64,000 nt of DNA from assembly GCF_900156535.1 (NCBI RefSeq), contig NZ_FTNV01000005.1, forward strand, positions 1-64,000. The letters are read 5' to 3'. Position numbers and translations under genes: made by a program. Below are positions 1 through 7,945 of this stretch, in pieces. The stretch comes from Roseovarius nanhaiticus. GTDB lineage: Bacteria; Pseudomonadota; Alphaproteobacteria; Rhodobacterales; Rhodobacteraceae. Within the stretch, counting starts at the first letter, position 1; the number at the start of each line of letters is the position of its first letter. A model generated the notes under the pieces. That model was not told the origin of the DNA, ran no database searches, and worked only from the letters and a program-made list of their open reading frames with translations.

Positions 1-1
1 C

Positions 2-43
2 GAAGCACTCGAGGCATGGAAAATCGCGGCCAATGTCGCTTGA
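2..43 (+). CDS. Possible C-terminal tail of a gene cut by the window edge
   Basis: Frame 2 is open from the window edge and ends at a TGA at 41-43, reading EALEAWKIAANVA. The composition is protein-like, but thirteen codons are too few to identify a family or to prove coding. It could equally be a chance open stretch. Confidence 0.2.
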   Translation, partial: EALEAWKIAANVA

Positions 44-106
44 TGTGAGATCGGCACGCCAACCTGAAGACTGGCTGAGTTAATGTGACAACACCACGGC
101 GACACA

Positions 107-484
107 TTGGAAATCCGGGGACAGCGCATCCGGTTGCATGGGATCGATGCTCCGGAAAGCCGGCAGCTTTGCGCCACGGCTGAGGGTCAGCGCTGGCGGT
201 GCGGACAACAAGCGGCACTGTCTCTCGCCGACAGGATCGGCCATCGGCAGGTCAGCTGCACCGTGCGTGATATCGACCGCTATGGCCACTTCATTGCGGT
301 CTGTCATCAAGACGGTACTGATCTGAACGGCTGGCTTGTGCGTGAAGGGTGGGCCGTCGCTTATCGCCGATACAGCCGCGACTATATCCGCGATGAGACC
401 GAGGCCAGATCCGCACGGCGTAATATCTGGTCCGGACGCTTTGACATGCCGTGGGACTGGCGCCGCGCGCAACGTGGCGGATGA
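107..484 (+). CDS. Thermonuclease (SNase-like) family protein, probably 5'-truncated
   Basis: The 125-residue product is a staphylococcal-nuclease-like domain: GQRIRLHGIDAPES carries the acidic metal and catalytic residues, and it continues with RWRCGQQAA, a central DRYGH segment and a C-terminal LVREGWAVAYRRYS, which are standard family landmarks. The family cleaves DNA or RNA with Ca2+ and is usually secreted or periplasmic. The only start is a TTG at 107, already inside the fold. In the same frame just upstream lies HHGDT, the remnant of the conserved VxDGDT motif, directly after an ATG-TGA pair at 83-88. No signal peptide is encoded. I infer a decayed or re-started gene with doubtful activity. 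Family assignment is firm; functionality is not. Confidence 0.65.
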   Translation: MEIRGQRIRLHGIDAPESRQLCATAEGQRWRCGQQAALSLADRIGHRQVSCTVRDIDRYGHFIAVCHQDGTDLNGWLVREGWAVAYRRYSRDYIRDETEARSARRNIWSGRFDMPWDWRRAQRGG

Positions 485-550
485 CGACGGGCGGCTCGGT
501 CACCTCGCGATCTTGCTGATCGCCGCAACTGCCATACGCATCATTAATGT

Positions 551-570
551 TGCAATAGTATATTTTCGTA
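551..570. promoter_or_regulatory. AT-rich 20-bp palindromic operator-like site 1
   Basis: TGCAATAGTATATTTTCGTA. Its complement matches 16 of 20 positions of the near-palindrome TACGATAATATATTATCGTA seen at three other places in the window. It ends 35 bp before the ATG at 606 and stands out in GC-rich surroundings, so it probably overlaps that gene's promoter. Confidence 0.45.
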
Positions 571-605
571 TGTATGCTGGGCGAAGATTGTCAAGGGTCC
601 TTGCC

Positions 606-1361
606 ATGCGTTTCGAATTCAAAAACCTCCCTCTGGCGGCCTTTTTAGCTCTCGCCTTAACCGGCCCAACAGTTCCGACGCAAGCCCGCGCCCAAACCTA
701 TCAGGTCGATTGTGCCATCCTGCTGTGTTTGTCCGGTGGATGGCCAGCTTCCGTGCCATGCGCCCGCGCGCGGGCCGAGTTCATCCGGCGCATAACTCCA
801 TGGCCGGTGGAGCCGCCGCTTCAGATTTGGCGCTGCCCGATGGGTGCGTCTTACGATGGGCCTGCCAGGTCGCGGCCCACGGACCGGATCTTCGATGCCC
901 TATATGGTGGTGCTGGGACCCCAGCAAACGCTTCAAGCCCGCTCTTCAACAACGCCTCTAGGGCGAGCGACATGCTTGGGCTTCATCGCGCCGAAACGAA
1001 CAGGGGCAACCTCGTGCGGGCCGATTACACCCTCGATCTTGTGGAAGACCGCGCCGACATCGATATCAGCGGGCCGGAATTCAATTTTGTGCGCTCCATC
1101 CGCGTCTTCGATGTACGGTATGCGCGACAGCATGAGTCCGGCCGCGATGGGGATTGCAACCGAAGCGCTGTCGTGGTGCTTGGCACCTACGGCACACAGG
1201 GCGATTTTTCGTGGCAGACATCGTCACCCGCAGCGCTTCCTGCTGCACATGCCGGTCTCGAGCGATGGGGCCAGCACTGCCCGAGCATTTATCACAGATC
1301 CGTCTTTGTGGAGTGGCATGACTATAGCGGGAATTACGGCTTTGAGCAGGTCAATTACTGA
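606..1361 (+). CDS. Secreted hypothetical protein
   Basis: A 251-residue protein of unknown function. I chose the ATG at 606 rather than earlier in-frame starts because it begins a clean signal peptide (MRFEFKNLPLAAFLALALTG, with probable cleavage after TQARAQ). The mature part has several cysteines (DCAILLC, WRCPM, DGDC, HCPS) that could form periplasmic disulfides. No catalytic motif was recognised. It precedes the mating-pore operon on the same strand and follows operator-like site 1, so an accessory role in conjugation or the envelope is possible but unproven. Confidence 0.6.
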   Translation: MRFEFKNLPLAAFLALALTGPTVPTQARAQTYQVDCAILLCLSGGWPASVPCARARAEFIRRITPWPVEPPLQIWRCPMGASYDGPARSRPTDRIFDALYGGAGTPANASSPLFNNASRASDMLGLHRAETNRGNLVRADYTLDLVEDRADIDISGPEFNFVRSIRVFDVRYARQHESGRDGDCNRSAVVVLGTYGTQGDFSWQTSSPAALPAAHAGLERWGQHCPSIYHRSVFVEWHDYSGNYGFEQVNY

Positions 1362-1464
1362 CTGTTGAGCCGCAGCAACGTCCCGCAGACCCTTGTACGA
1401 AATCAAACCTGCAACGCAGGCACACGCACACATTCGAGGGCTATAAAGGCCATATTCTTCCATG

Positions 1465-1689
1465 TCAGTCGTCGCGACAATTCAGCTGCGTGAGAGACAG
1501 GAAGTCGATTTCAGCTTTATCGGCATCGCAGAGATCCGGGTAAATCTTTGAGACGCGCTGTGGGCCATGCATGTCCCACCGGATTGCCAGAGCACCTGTG
1601 TTCCAGCGATAAACCCAGCCGACAATGGTTTCTTCATCGGCTGCAATCAAATTGGCGATCGCGACGCCTTCGACCTCAGTTTCGTTCAC
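1465..1689 (-). CDS. Small hypothetical protein
   Basis: Seventy-four residues from a GTG at 1689 with an AGGAAG ribosome site about ten bases upstream. The middle reads VGWVYRWNTGALAIRWDM, with several tryptophans typical of a small folded domain, and the C-terminus is acidic. I do not recognise a named family. It is the furthest downstream of three minus-strand small genes (with the XRE regulator and the secreted protein at 2238-2531). Confidence 0.45.
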   Translation of the reverse strand: MNETEVEGVAIANLIAADEETIVGWVYRWNTGALAIRWDMHGPQRVSKIYPDLCDADKAEIDFLSLTQLNCRDD

Positions 1690-1855
1690 TGTTTACTGAC
1701 TTCCTGCAATTTGGCGTTGCGGATAGCAGCTCAGATCCAAATCGTTTGCTGCAACCGTATGCCGGGCCTCGTTAAAATCGGTTGCTGTTCGTCCTCGCGG
1801 TAGCGAATTCACACCGGGAGAAGTCACCTCCCGTGTTCTCGATTGATGAAATCGC

Positions 1856-2113
1856 TTAAATCCTGTGGTCGGGCTCCGTGGCGGCTTCGACGATCGCCAA
1901 GACATCGAACGGGTCAAAGCCGATGGCGCGCGCCAGAACGACCAGTTCGACGACGTCGATCCGGCGCTCGCCGCTCTCAATGCGCGCCACGAGAGATTGA
2001 TGGCACTTGAGCCTGTCCGCCAAGTCGTCCTGGCCCAAGCCTGCGCTTTTGCGCGCGTCGACCAACGCCTGGCAGAGTGCCACTTGTCCCTTGCTTCTGA
2101 TTGTCTTTGCCAC
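1856..2113 (-). CDS. XRE-family helix-turn-helix regulator
   Basis: An 85-residue single-domain DNA-binding protein. Residues about 10-65 form the Cro/C1-type HTH: ALVDARKSAGLGQDDLADRL, then CHQSLVARIESGERRIDVVELVVLARAI, with the usual S-x-V-xx-IE-xGxR recognition helix. The start is a GTG at 2113. Two dyad sequences lie immediately upstream (2115-2135 and 2157-2173), suggesting autoregulation. It sits next to the conjugation operon and is the only recognisable repressor in the left half of the window, so it is a candidate regulator of the transfer genes. Confidence 0.85.
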   Translation of the reverse strand: MAKTIRSKGQVALCQALVDARKSAGLGQDDLADRLKCHQSLVARIESGERRIDVVELVVLARAIGFDPFDVLAIVEAATEPDHRI

Positions 2114-2114
2114 G

Positions 2115-2173
2115 CGTCACATACCTTTTGTGACGTCGCTAGCGGATGAAATCTGTTATCTAAAAAGTAGATA
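2115..2173. promoter_or_regulatory. Two dyads upstream of the XRE gene
   Basis: CGTCACA (2115-2121) is repeated inverted as TGTGACG (2129-2135), with a 7-nt spacer, just before the GTG. TATCTA (2157-2162) is repeated inverted as TAGATA (2168-2173), with a 5-nt spacer. These are possible autoregulatory operators of the HTH gene. Neither resembles the recurrent TACGATAATATATTATCGTA element. Confidence 0.4.
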
Positions 2174-2237
2174 TATGAGGGTGTTATCGGCGTCTGGTTT
2201 CCATGGGCTGCAAGTCTGATGCTCCCGAGGTTGCCCA

Positions 2238-2531
2238 TCAATCCCCTACCAATTGCAGGAACCGGCCATATTCCTCGCTGACTTCGCGCGCTTCCTCGAA
2301 CGCGCGGGCGCGTTCGCTGTCGAGGCAACGGAAGTAGCTCTGGATATCCTGAATGTAATCTTCGAAGTCGCCGCGGATGATACCCGCATAGTCCCGCGCG
2401 GCCTGCGAATCGCTTGGCAGGAAAGGACGGGCCGGGGCGAAGCAGGATTCCGCCAAAACCGGCCCAGGAACGCAGATCAGAAGGGCCATAGCTTGCAATG
2501 GGAGCAGGCATGTCAACCTTGGGTTTCTCAA
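2238..2531 (-). CDS. Secreted hypothetical protein
   Basis: About 97 residues. I prefer the TTG at 2531 because AAGGAG lies nine bases upstream; a GTG at 2558 is in frame but has no ribosome site. The N-terminus is a signal peptide (LPLQAMALLICVPGPVLAES). The mature part has CFAPARPFLP, then a helical acidic segment with a second cysteine (SYFRCLDSERARAFEEA), so one disulfide is likely. This small cysteine-paired periplasmic protein occurs next to VirB-type operons. Its function is unknown. Confidence 0.55.
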   Translation of the reverse strand: MRNPRLTCLLPLQAMALLICVPGPVLAESCFAPARPFLPSDSQAARDYAGIIRGDFEDYIQDIQSYFRCLDSERARAFEEAREVSEEYGRFLQLVGD

Positions 2532-2618
2532 ACCTGTTATCTCCTTGATCGCGGACACTGGCCGTGACTAGTGTTTGCGTAACCAAACTACAGCTAAAGC
2601 ACGATATTACATCTTGCG

Positions 2619-2638
2619 GTTGATAATATACTATCGTA
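2619..2638. promoter_or_regulatory. AT-rich 20-bp palindromic operator-like site 2
   Basis: GTTGATAATATACTATCGTA. The complement matches 16 of 20 positions of TACGATAATATATTATCGTA. It ends 49 bp upstream of the GTG at 2688, the first gene of the run that leads into the VirB operon, and is therefore well placed to control it. Confidence 0.5.
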
Positions 2639-2687
2639 ACTCTGGGCTTCAAGTAGGAATGCCTGGGGTCGCGCCATTGGAGAAAGC

Positions 2688-3053
2688 GTGAGCCGGGCCA
2701 TGAACTGGGACATCGAAGCACCAAATGTGGTTACGGAAGCCAGGTTCCGCGAACTCGTGGAAAGCGGCTATAGCGCAGAAATCCTGTGCCAGGAGTCGGC
2801 TCATAAGAAAGGCCCCAGCTATTACGGGGTCTGGATCATGCGCGTTGTCTCTGACGAGGGCGTGGAAAAGCTCCTCGTCACCGCCCGCACGCGGACGACC
2901 TACAACGATATCAAGATCCGCGAGTTCAAGACGATCTCCGGCGTGGTGTCATTCTTCATTGGCCTTGGCTTTGCGCATGTCGACCTGCCGCTTGAAGCGG
3001 GGACAAGCCGGAGCCACAAGCTCGCCCCATCAGACAAGGACGCTGGCAGCTAA
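2688..3053 (+). CDS. Hypothetical protein, first gene of the mating-pore operon
   Basis: A 121-residue cytoplasmic protein starting at GTG 2688 after GGAGAAA (an ATG at 2700 is also possible). It has an alternating beta pattern (YYGVWIMRVVSDEGVEKLLVTARTRT, then IKIREFKTISGVVSFFIGLGF) and no known motif. Its 3' end overlaps the virB1 start at 2977, so the two are translationally linked. Its constant position ahead of virB1 suggests a transfer-related role. No function can be assigned. Confidence 0.55.
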   Translation: MSRAMNWDIEAPNVVTEARFRELVESGYSAEILCQESAHKKGPSYYGVWIMRVVSDEGVEKLLVTARTRTTYNDIKIREFKTISGVVSFFIGLGFAHVDLPLEAGTSRSHKLAPSDKDAGS

Positions 3054-3711
3054 CCTCGTCTGTCTCTGGCTGGTCGCAGCACCTGCCTCAGCGCAAATGG
3101 TCCTGGTCATGGAGAGCGACGGCTCTCTGACCCCCTCCCGCTCTCAGAGCGGTTTTGCCCGGAACTACAATGACGGCATTGGTCAGGGATCGGCGTCCGA
3201 TGGGATCGCGATCTTCGGCGAGGTAGAGGCCGAGCAAGAGGGCGTCCAAGTCGCGGCCCTTGCCCGCCCGACTCCCCTGCCCCGCGCCGATGTCCTCTCC
3301 GGGATTCAGACCACGGCCTTGCGCTATGCCGGCCATCCCGGCCTGCGTCGCGCGGGGCTTTCCGTGACGGATTGGCTGGCTCTCTATCGGGCCAATATCG
3401 AGGTTGAGAGCGCCTACCGGCAGGATGCGATTTCAAGTGCAGGTGCTATTGGCCTTGGTCAATTGATGCCTGCGACGGCGCGTGATCTGGGCGTCGACCC
3501 GCGTGATCCGCTGCAGAACCTTGACGGCTCCGCCCGCTACCTCGCGATGATGCTGGAGACGTTCGGCGATCCGCACCTGGCGCTGGCTGCCTACAACGCC
3601 GGACCCGATGCGGTCCGCCAGTATGGCGGCGTCCCCCCCTACCGAGAAACCCAGAACCACGTGGCCCGCGTCATGGCCGTCGTGGCCCGATTGGAAGGAT
3701 CAAATTCATGA
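2977..3711 (+). CDS. virB1: VirB1-type lytic transglycosylase
   Basis: A periplasmic muramidase that opens peptidoglycan for the secretion channel. A hydrophobic signal (LVCLWLVAAPASAQ) precedes about 90 variable residues. The SLT domain begins near NIEVESAYRQDAISSAGAIG: the Glu of EVESAY is the expected catalytic acid, followed by GLGQLMPATARDLGV and ALAAYNAGPDAVRQYGG, the standard family motifs. I chose the ATG at 2977 as the last good start before the signal sequence; it lies inside the preceding gene. Its TGA overlaps the virB2 ATG. A second transglycosylase domain occurs at 6791-7945. Confidence 0.85.
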   Translation: MSTCRLKRGQAGATSSPHQTRTLAANLVCLWLVAAPASAQMVLVMESDGSLTPSRSQSGFARNYNDGIGQGSASDGIAIFGEVEAEQEGVQVAALARPTPLPRADVLSGIQTTALRYAGHPGLRRAGLSVTDWLALYRANIEVESAYRQDAISSAGAIGLGQLMPATARDLGVDPRDPLQNLDGSARYLAMMLETFGDPHLALAAYNAGPDAVRQYGGVPPYRETQNHVARVMAVVARLEGSNS

Positions 3712-4001
3712 AACAGATTTCAAACCTCTTTGTCGCCTCGCTGGCGCTATTCCTGCTGATTGCCGAACCCGCCCTCGCCCAGAGCATTGATCTCTCCCCG
3801 ATCCAGAGCCTGTTACAGGGCATCGTCGATGCGCTGACCGGCCCACTTGGCGTTGTCATCGCGACGCTTGCCGTTCTGGGGGTCTTTCTCAGCTGGTTCT
3901 TCAACATCATCGATCTGCGCCAGGCGCTCTGGGTCCTCGTGGGCATCGCCGGTGTTGCCGCCGCCCCCACCATCGTTGCCGCGGTCTTTGCCGGTGGCTG
4001 A
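3708..4001 (+). CDS. virB2: VirB2/TrbC-type pilin
   Basis: The major pilus subunit of the conjugative type IV secretion system. It has 97 residues: a signal peptide with a cleavage site after PALAQ (about residue 25), then a short polar stretch and two hydrophobic helices (GPLGVVIATLAVLGVFLSWF and LWVLVGIAGVAAAPTIVAAV) separated by a small polar loop. This is the standard VirB2 plan at the usual length. The 3' end overlaps the GTG start of virB3. Confidence 0.85.
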   Translation: MKQISNLFVASLALFLLIAEPALAQSIDLSPIQSLLQGIVDALTGPLGVVIATLAVLGVFLSWFFNIIDLRQALWVLVGIAGVAAAPTIVAAVFAGG

Positions 4002-4272
4002 GCGCGCGCCTCTCTTTCTCGGCCTCGTGCGCCCGCCGAAGCTTCTGGGCCTGCCCATCATGTACGCGATGGTCTGGCTCTTCGGTTCGGTGCTCATGTT
4101 CGTCTGGGTCCAGCATATCGCGGTGCTGGGTTTCGCCGCCCTACTCTATCCGGTGCTTTGGAAGGCCGCAGATTGGGACCCGCGTTTCATCGACGTGATA
4201 ATGACGGCGCTGCAGGAGACACCGCCCACGCGCAACAGGTCAATCCATGGCGGGGACAGCTATGCCCCGTGA
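3994..4272 (+). CDS. virB3: VirB3 inner-membrane protein
   Basis: Ninety-two residues from a GTG at 3994, overlapping the end of virB2. The sequence LFLGLVRPPKLLGLPIMYAM is the typical VirB3 N-terminal signature, followed by two membrane helices (MVWLFGSVLMFVW and IAVLGFAALLYPVLW) and DPRFIDVI. VirB3 works with the VirB4 ATPase at the inner membrane. Its tail overlaps the virB4 start, which fits a coupled operon. Confidence 0.82.
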   Translation: MAERAPLFLGLVRPPKLLGLPIMYAMVWLFGSVLMFVWVQHIAVLGFAALLYPVLWKAADWDPRFIDVIMTALQETPPTRNRSIHGGDSYAP

Positions 4273-6637
4273 TGACGCCCGCGATGCTGCGCTCGATGCC
4301 CGCACAATGACGCCAGACTGGTATGCGCGCGAGACCCGCCTCGCGCATATGCTGCCCTATGTGAGCCTCGTCGACGACCAGACCGTGCGGACCCGGGTGA
4401 ACGAACTCTTCCGCTGCATCCGGCTCGAGGGGATCAACAGCTACACGACGGACGATGCCTATCTCGACAAGGTGACGGCGCTTTTTGCCCGCATCGTCGC
4501 GCAGCTCGGCCCGGAATTCAGCTATTACGTCCACAAGGTCTCCAAGGCCATCAAACCTGATCTCGACCCCATCCGTGAGGACAGCTTCGCGGGCGAGGTG
4601 GACCGGCGCTGGCGCGCGAAACTCGAGACCAGCGGGCTCCGCGACAAAACACTGACGCTCACCGTCATTCACCGCCCGCCTCCGAAAAGCCTCCTGCCGT
4701 TCCTGAGCCGCAGCGCGCCGGACCGACTGAAGGAGGAGACCCGCAAACGCCTGCAGCGCCTCGGTGAGGCCGTGAACGTCTTCCTCTCGGGGCTTACCGA
4801 GCTCAAGCCACGCCTGCTGTCAGCCGGATCGGGAGAGTTGGTGGGATTTTTGGGCGCACTGAACACGGGGCAAGAGCTGCCGCTCTACCCGGCCAACACA
4901 TACGGCTTTTTGTCCTTCAACGTCGCCAATACCCGCGTGACGTTCCACGGAGACCATTTCGAGCTCTCGGAAGGTGTGGTGGGCCATCGCTACGGCAAGA
5001 GTTTCACCATCGGGGAATACTCGGAAGGCACCTCCTGCACCATGTTCGACATGCTGAACCTGCCGGTCGACATGATCGTCACGCATTCCTTCACGCCGAT
5101 CAATTCGAACCTAATGGCAGGCCGCATCAAGCGGCAAAAGCGGCAGATGCAGGCCAGCCAGGACGCGGCCCTCTCGCTCCTGGAAGCCCTCGACATCGCC
5201 GCCGATGATCTCGAGGCCAAGCGCCAAAGCTTCGGCGAGCATCACATGGTCGTGACGCTCTTTTGCGACACGCTCGAAGAGCTGCAGACCCTCAGCGCGG
5301 AGATCGTGAACGCCGCCGCAACCGAAGGCGTGAAGATGATCGGCGAGCGGGTCGCCGCAAAGGCGCATTACCTCAGCCAGCATCCCGGCAACCAGCCAAA
5401 GCGCGTCCGCGCGAGCGCCGTCACCAATCGCAACTTCGCGGATTTCGCGGCCTTCCACCGAACGCAGCTCGGCAAACCTGCAGCACTTACCCCATGGGGC
5501 CGGGTCGTCACATATTTGCCCACGCCGGAGCAGAGCGCCTACCGGTTTTCCTATCACGAGCAGGGCAGCCCGGACAAAGAACCGACAAGCGGCCATACCC
5601 TGATCATGGGGCGGCCCGGGTCGGGCAAATCGGTGCTGTCGGCCTTCCTGATGACCCAGGCCCGTCGCGCAGGCGCACGGATCTTCGTCTTTGATTACCG
5701 TCTTGGTATGGAGATGGCGGTCCGAGCCAATGGCGGGCGCTACGCCTCCCTGAACGCCGGCCAGCCCACGGGCCTCAATCCACTTTGGACGGAGACCGAC
5801 AACCGCGGCACGGCCTGGCTATCGGATTGGCTCGCCACCCTGCTCCACCGCGACGACAAGCCCCTGACGCCCGCGCAGACCAACCGCATCCAGGAAGTCG
5901 TGCGCCAGAATGCCCAGGCCACCAACCCGGCCCTGCGGAACTGGCGGGATTTCGCATCGCTTTTTGTGTCTACGGATGACGGCGGCGATCTGCACCAGCG
6001 CCTGCTCGAATGGACCGAAGAGGGCCGCTACGGCTGGATCTTCGGGCAGAGCCTCGAGGACACCTTCTCGCTCAAAGGCGATGTGGTGGGCTTCGATCTG
6101 ACCGGCATTCTCGACAGCGAGGCCGACAAGGAGCGGATGGCGGTTCTCTCCTATCTTTTCCGCCGGGTCGAACGCGAGATCGAGGATCGCCGTCCCACCA
6201 TCATTGTTATTGATGAAGCCTGGAAGGCGCTGGACAATGCGTATTTCGCCGAGAGGCTGTCGAACTGGCTGGTGACCGCGCGCAAGCAAAACACCGTCGC
6301 GGTGATGATGACGCAATACGCGAGCCAGCTCGAGCGCACCCGGACCGGCAAGACCATCATCGAGGCGGTGCCGACGCAGATCCTGCTGCCCAATATCCGC
6401 GCGCAGCCTGCGGATTACGCCATGCTGAACCTCACGGAGAAGGAGCTCGACGTCCTTCTCAACACGGGCAGCAACAGCCGCCTCGCACTGATCCGCGACG
6501 ATCAGGGCTCGATCGTCGTCGATGCCGACCTCAGTGCTCTCGGGCCCAATCTCACCATCCTCGGCGGCATGGAGAAAGGCGAGGCGCTCGTCGGCGCCGA
6601 TTACCGCGACCGCCCAGATTTTTGGAGGTTTTCATGA
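4262..6637 (+). CDS. virB4: VirB4 secretion ATPase
   Basis: The large cytoplasmic ATPase that powers pilus assembly and transfer, about 791 residues. The N-terminal CagE/TrbE/VirB domain spans roughly the first 400 residues. Walker A is GRPGSGKS, encoded at about 5609-5632. Walker B is IIVIDEAWKAL, followed by the conserved arginine-finger-like motif VAVMMTQYASQLERT. I prefer the ATG at 4262, which has GGGGA six bases upstream, over 4247. The end overlaps the small lipoprotein gene by four bases. Confidence 0.93.
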   Translation: MPRDDARDAALDARTMTPDWYARETRLAHMLPYVSLVDDQTVRTRVNELFRCIRLEGINSYTTDDAYLDKVTALFARIVAQLGPEFSYYVHKVSKAIKPDLDPIREDSFAGEVDRRWRAKLETSGLRDKTLTLTVIHRPPPKSLLPFLSRSAPDRLKEETRKRLQRLGEAVNVFLSGLTELKPRLLSAGSGELVGFLGALNTGQELPLYPANTYGFLSFNVANTRVTFHGDHFELSEGVVGHRYGKSFTIGEYSEGTSCTMFDMLNLPVDMIVTHSFTPINSNLMAGRIKRQKRQMQASQDAALSLLEALDIAADDLEAKRQSFGEHHMVVTLFCDTLEELQTLSAEIVNAAATEGVKMIGERVAAKAHYLSQHPGNQPKRVRASAVTNRNFADFAAFHRTQLGKPAALTPWGRVVTYLPTPEQSAYRFSYHEQGSPDKEPTSGHTLIMGRPGSGKSVLSAFLMTQARRAGARIFVFDYRLGMEMAVRANGGRYASLNAGQPTGLNPLWTETDNRGTAWLSDWLATLLHRDDKPLTPAQTNRIQEVVRQNAQATNPALRNWRDFASLFVSTDDGGDLHQRLLEWTEEGRYGWIFGQSLEDTFSLKGDVVGFDLTGILDSEADKERMAVLSYLFRRVEREIEDRRPTIIVIDEAWKALDNAYFAERLSNWLVTARKQNTVAVMMTQYASQLERTRTGKTIIEAVPTQILLPNIRAQPADYAMLNLTEKELDVLLNTGSNSRLALIRDDQGSIVVDADLSALGPNLTILGGMEKGEALVGADYRDRPDFWRFS

Positions 6638-6801
6638 TCCGTATTCTTATCGCTTTGGCTGCACTCGGCGCGCTGGCCTCCTGCACCCAGTACCGGGAGC
6701 CGCAGGCGAACTGCTTCACATTTCTTGCGTCCACGGCACCCGTTGCGCCTGATTGTGACTTCACGCCGCTTGGCACCCCGGAGGGCGACATTGAAGTCTA
6801 G
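6634..6801 (+). CDS. VirB7-like small lipoprotein
   Basis: A 55-residue product from an ATG at 6634 with GGAGG six bases upstream. MIRILIALAALGALASC is a lipoprotein signal with lipobox LASC, and two further cysteines (NCF and DCD) follow. Position after virB4, size and lipidation fit VirB7, which anchors the VirB9/VirB10 core to the outer membrane. VirB7 proteins share little sequence, so the call rests on context. It overlaps both neighbours. Confidence 0.65.
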   Translation: MIRILIALAALGALASCTQYREPQANCFTFLASTAPVAPDCDFTPLGTPEGDIEV

Positions 6802-7945
6802 CCTGCCTCATATCCTCGCGTTTTGCCTGCTGCCTGGTCTCGCCTTGTCTCAAGGTGTGCCGACCAATGACAGCGGGCTGACCGCGCGCGATATCATCGA
6901 GACCGGCGACCGCGAGGCAGACTTGGCTGTTCAGGCCGACAAGCTTGCAGTGCGCGAACTCATCGCCGAGATCGAACGGGAGCAGCTGGAAACCCTCCGA
7001 CGCATCCTCGATGCCCAGACCAGCTTCGGCGGTCAGGGCCTGACCGCCATGGTCTCGGGGCTGGAAAGCGGCAGCGGCGATCCCGACCGCGCCGTGGAAG
7101 CCGTCTATGGCACGGGCGAGATCGATCCCAATCCCGGCGGTGAACAGATGTTTGGGGATGCGTCTGAGACCATCGAGCAGCTCATCATCCGCGTGGCTCA
7201 GGAGACCAGTGGCTTTGCGGGTGTTGGCCGCGCGGGTCTTTCCCCCGTCCAATGGCGCGCGCTGCTGCAAGCGCTGATCTGGCAGGAGAGCCGGTTTACG
7301 ATTGGGGCACGGTCTCCCGTCGGCGCCTATGGTCTCACCCAGATCATGCCGGGCACGGCCAGCGATCTGGGCATCAACCCGGAATATTACGACAGCCCCT
7401 ACCTTCAGGTGCATGGCGGCGCGCGCTATCTCGCGACCCAGCTCAATACCTTCGACGGCAATATCATCAATGCTCTCGCGGCCTATAACGCCGGACCCGG
7501 CCGGGTCTTCGAGTATGGCGGCGTCCCACCCTTCCGCGAGACCCAGCACTACGTCCAGGTTATCCCTGAACGCTACAATCTCTATCTGACCCGTATCGGC
7601 GGGATCGAAGCGCTTGGCACGATCGACCCCGCGCTTCTCGCCAATGCCAACCTCTCGCTCACGGGTCATGGGGCGGCCTTTTATGGCAGCAACTCACCCG
7701 CCGCGATCCGCCAAGCCGCCCTGCGCATTTCCGACATCGTCGAACGGATTTCCGAGACTGAAGACGTGCAGGAAAGCATCGCACTCAACACCTATGCCCG
7801 CGCCGAACTCGTGCGCCTCGTCGCTGCACGCATCCGGCTTCAGGCGGCACGCACCCGCGTCCTTTCTGCCGAGGAGCTGGCCCAGGCCAGCGCTCACATG
7901 GCCGAAGGCGCGTTCATGGATTTTACGATCAGGGAGATTGAATGA
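6791..7945 (+). CDS. Lytic transglycosylase embedded in a VirB5-like protein
   Basis: About 384 residues from a TTG at 6791 overlapping the lipoprotein gene. The signal peptide is HILAFCLLPGLALSQG. A helical, acidic segment (residues about 30-80) is followed near 165-280 by an SLT domain: WQESRFTIGARSPVGAYG with the catalytic Glu, LTQIMPGTASDLGI and ALAAYNAGPGRVFEYGG. The last 60 residues (ESIALNTYARAELVRLV ending EGAFMDFTIREIE) closely mirror the end of the VirB5 protein encoded next (ESIDLNTRVTAELAIAL ending EQRFMDFTLPELRAD), and both mature proteins begin GVP. I infer that an SLT domain was inserted into a duplicated VirB5. It overlaps virB5 by four bases. Confidence 0.8.
   Translation: MKSSLPHILAFCLLPGLALSQGVPTNDSGLTARDIIETGDREADLAVQADKLAVRELIAEIEREQLETLRRILDAQTSFGGQGLTAMVSGLESGSGDPDRAVEAVYGTGEIDPNPGGEQMFGDASETIEQLIIRVAQETSGFAGVGRAGLSPVQWRALLQALIWQESRFTIGARSPVGAYGLTQIMPGTASDLGINPEYYDSPYLQVHGGARYLATQLNTFDGNIINALAAYNAGPGRVFEYGGVPPFRETQHYVQVIPERYNLYLTRIGGIEALGTIDPALLANANLSLTGHGAAFYGSNSPAAIRQAALRISDIVERISETEDVQESIALNTYARAELVRLVAARIRLQAARTRVLSAEELAQASAHMAEGAFMDFTIREIE

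Noticed and set aside
1693-2724. 343-codon open frame on the minus strand
   Set aside because: It covers the XRE and secreted-protein genes in another frame. Its translation is Arg/Ser/Pro-rich without motifs, which is typical shadow coding in GC-rich DNA.
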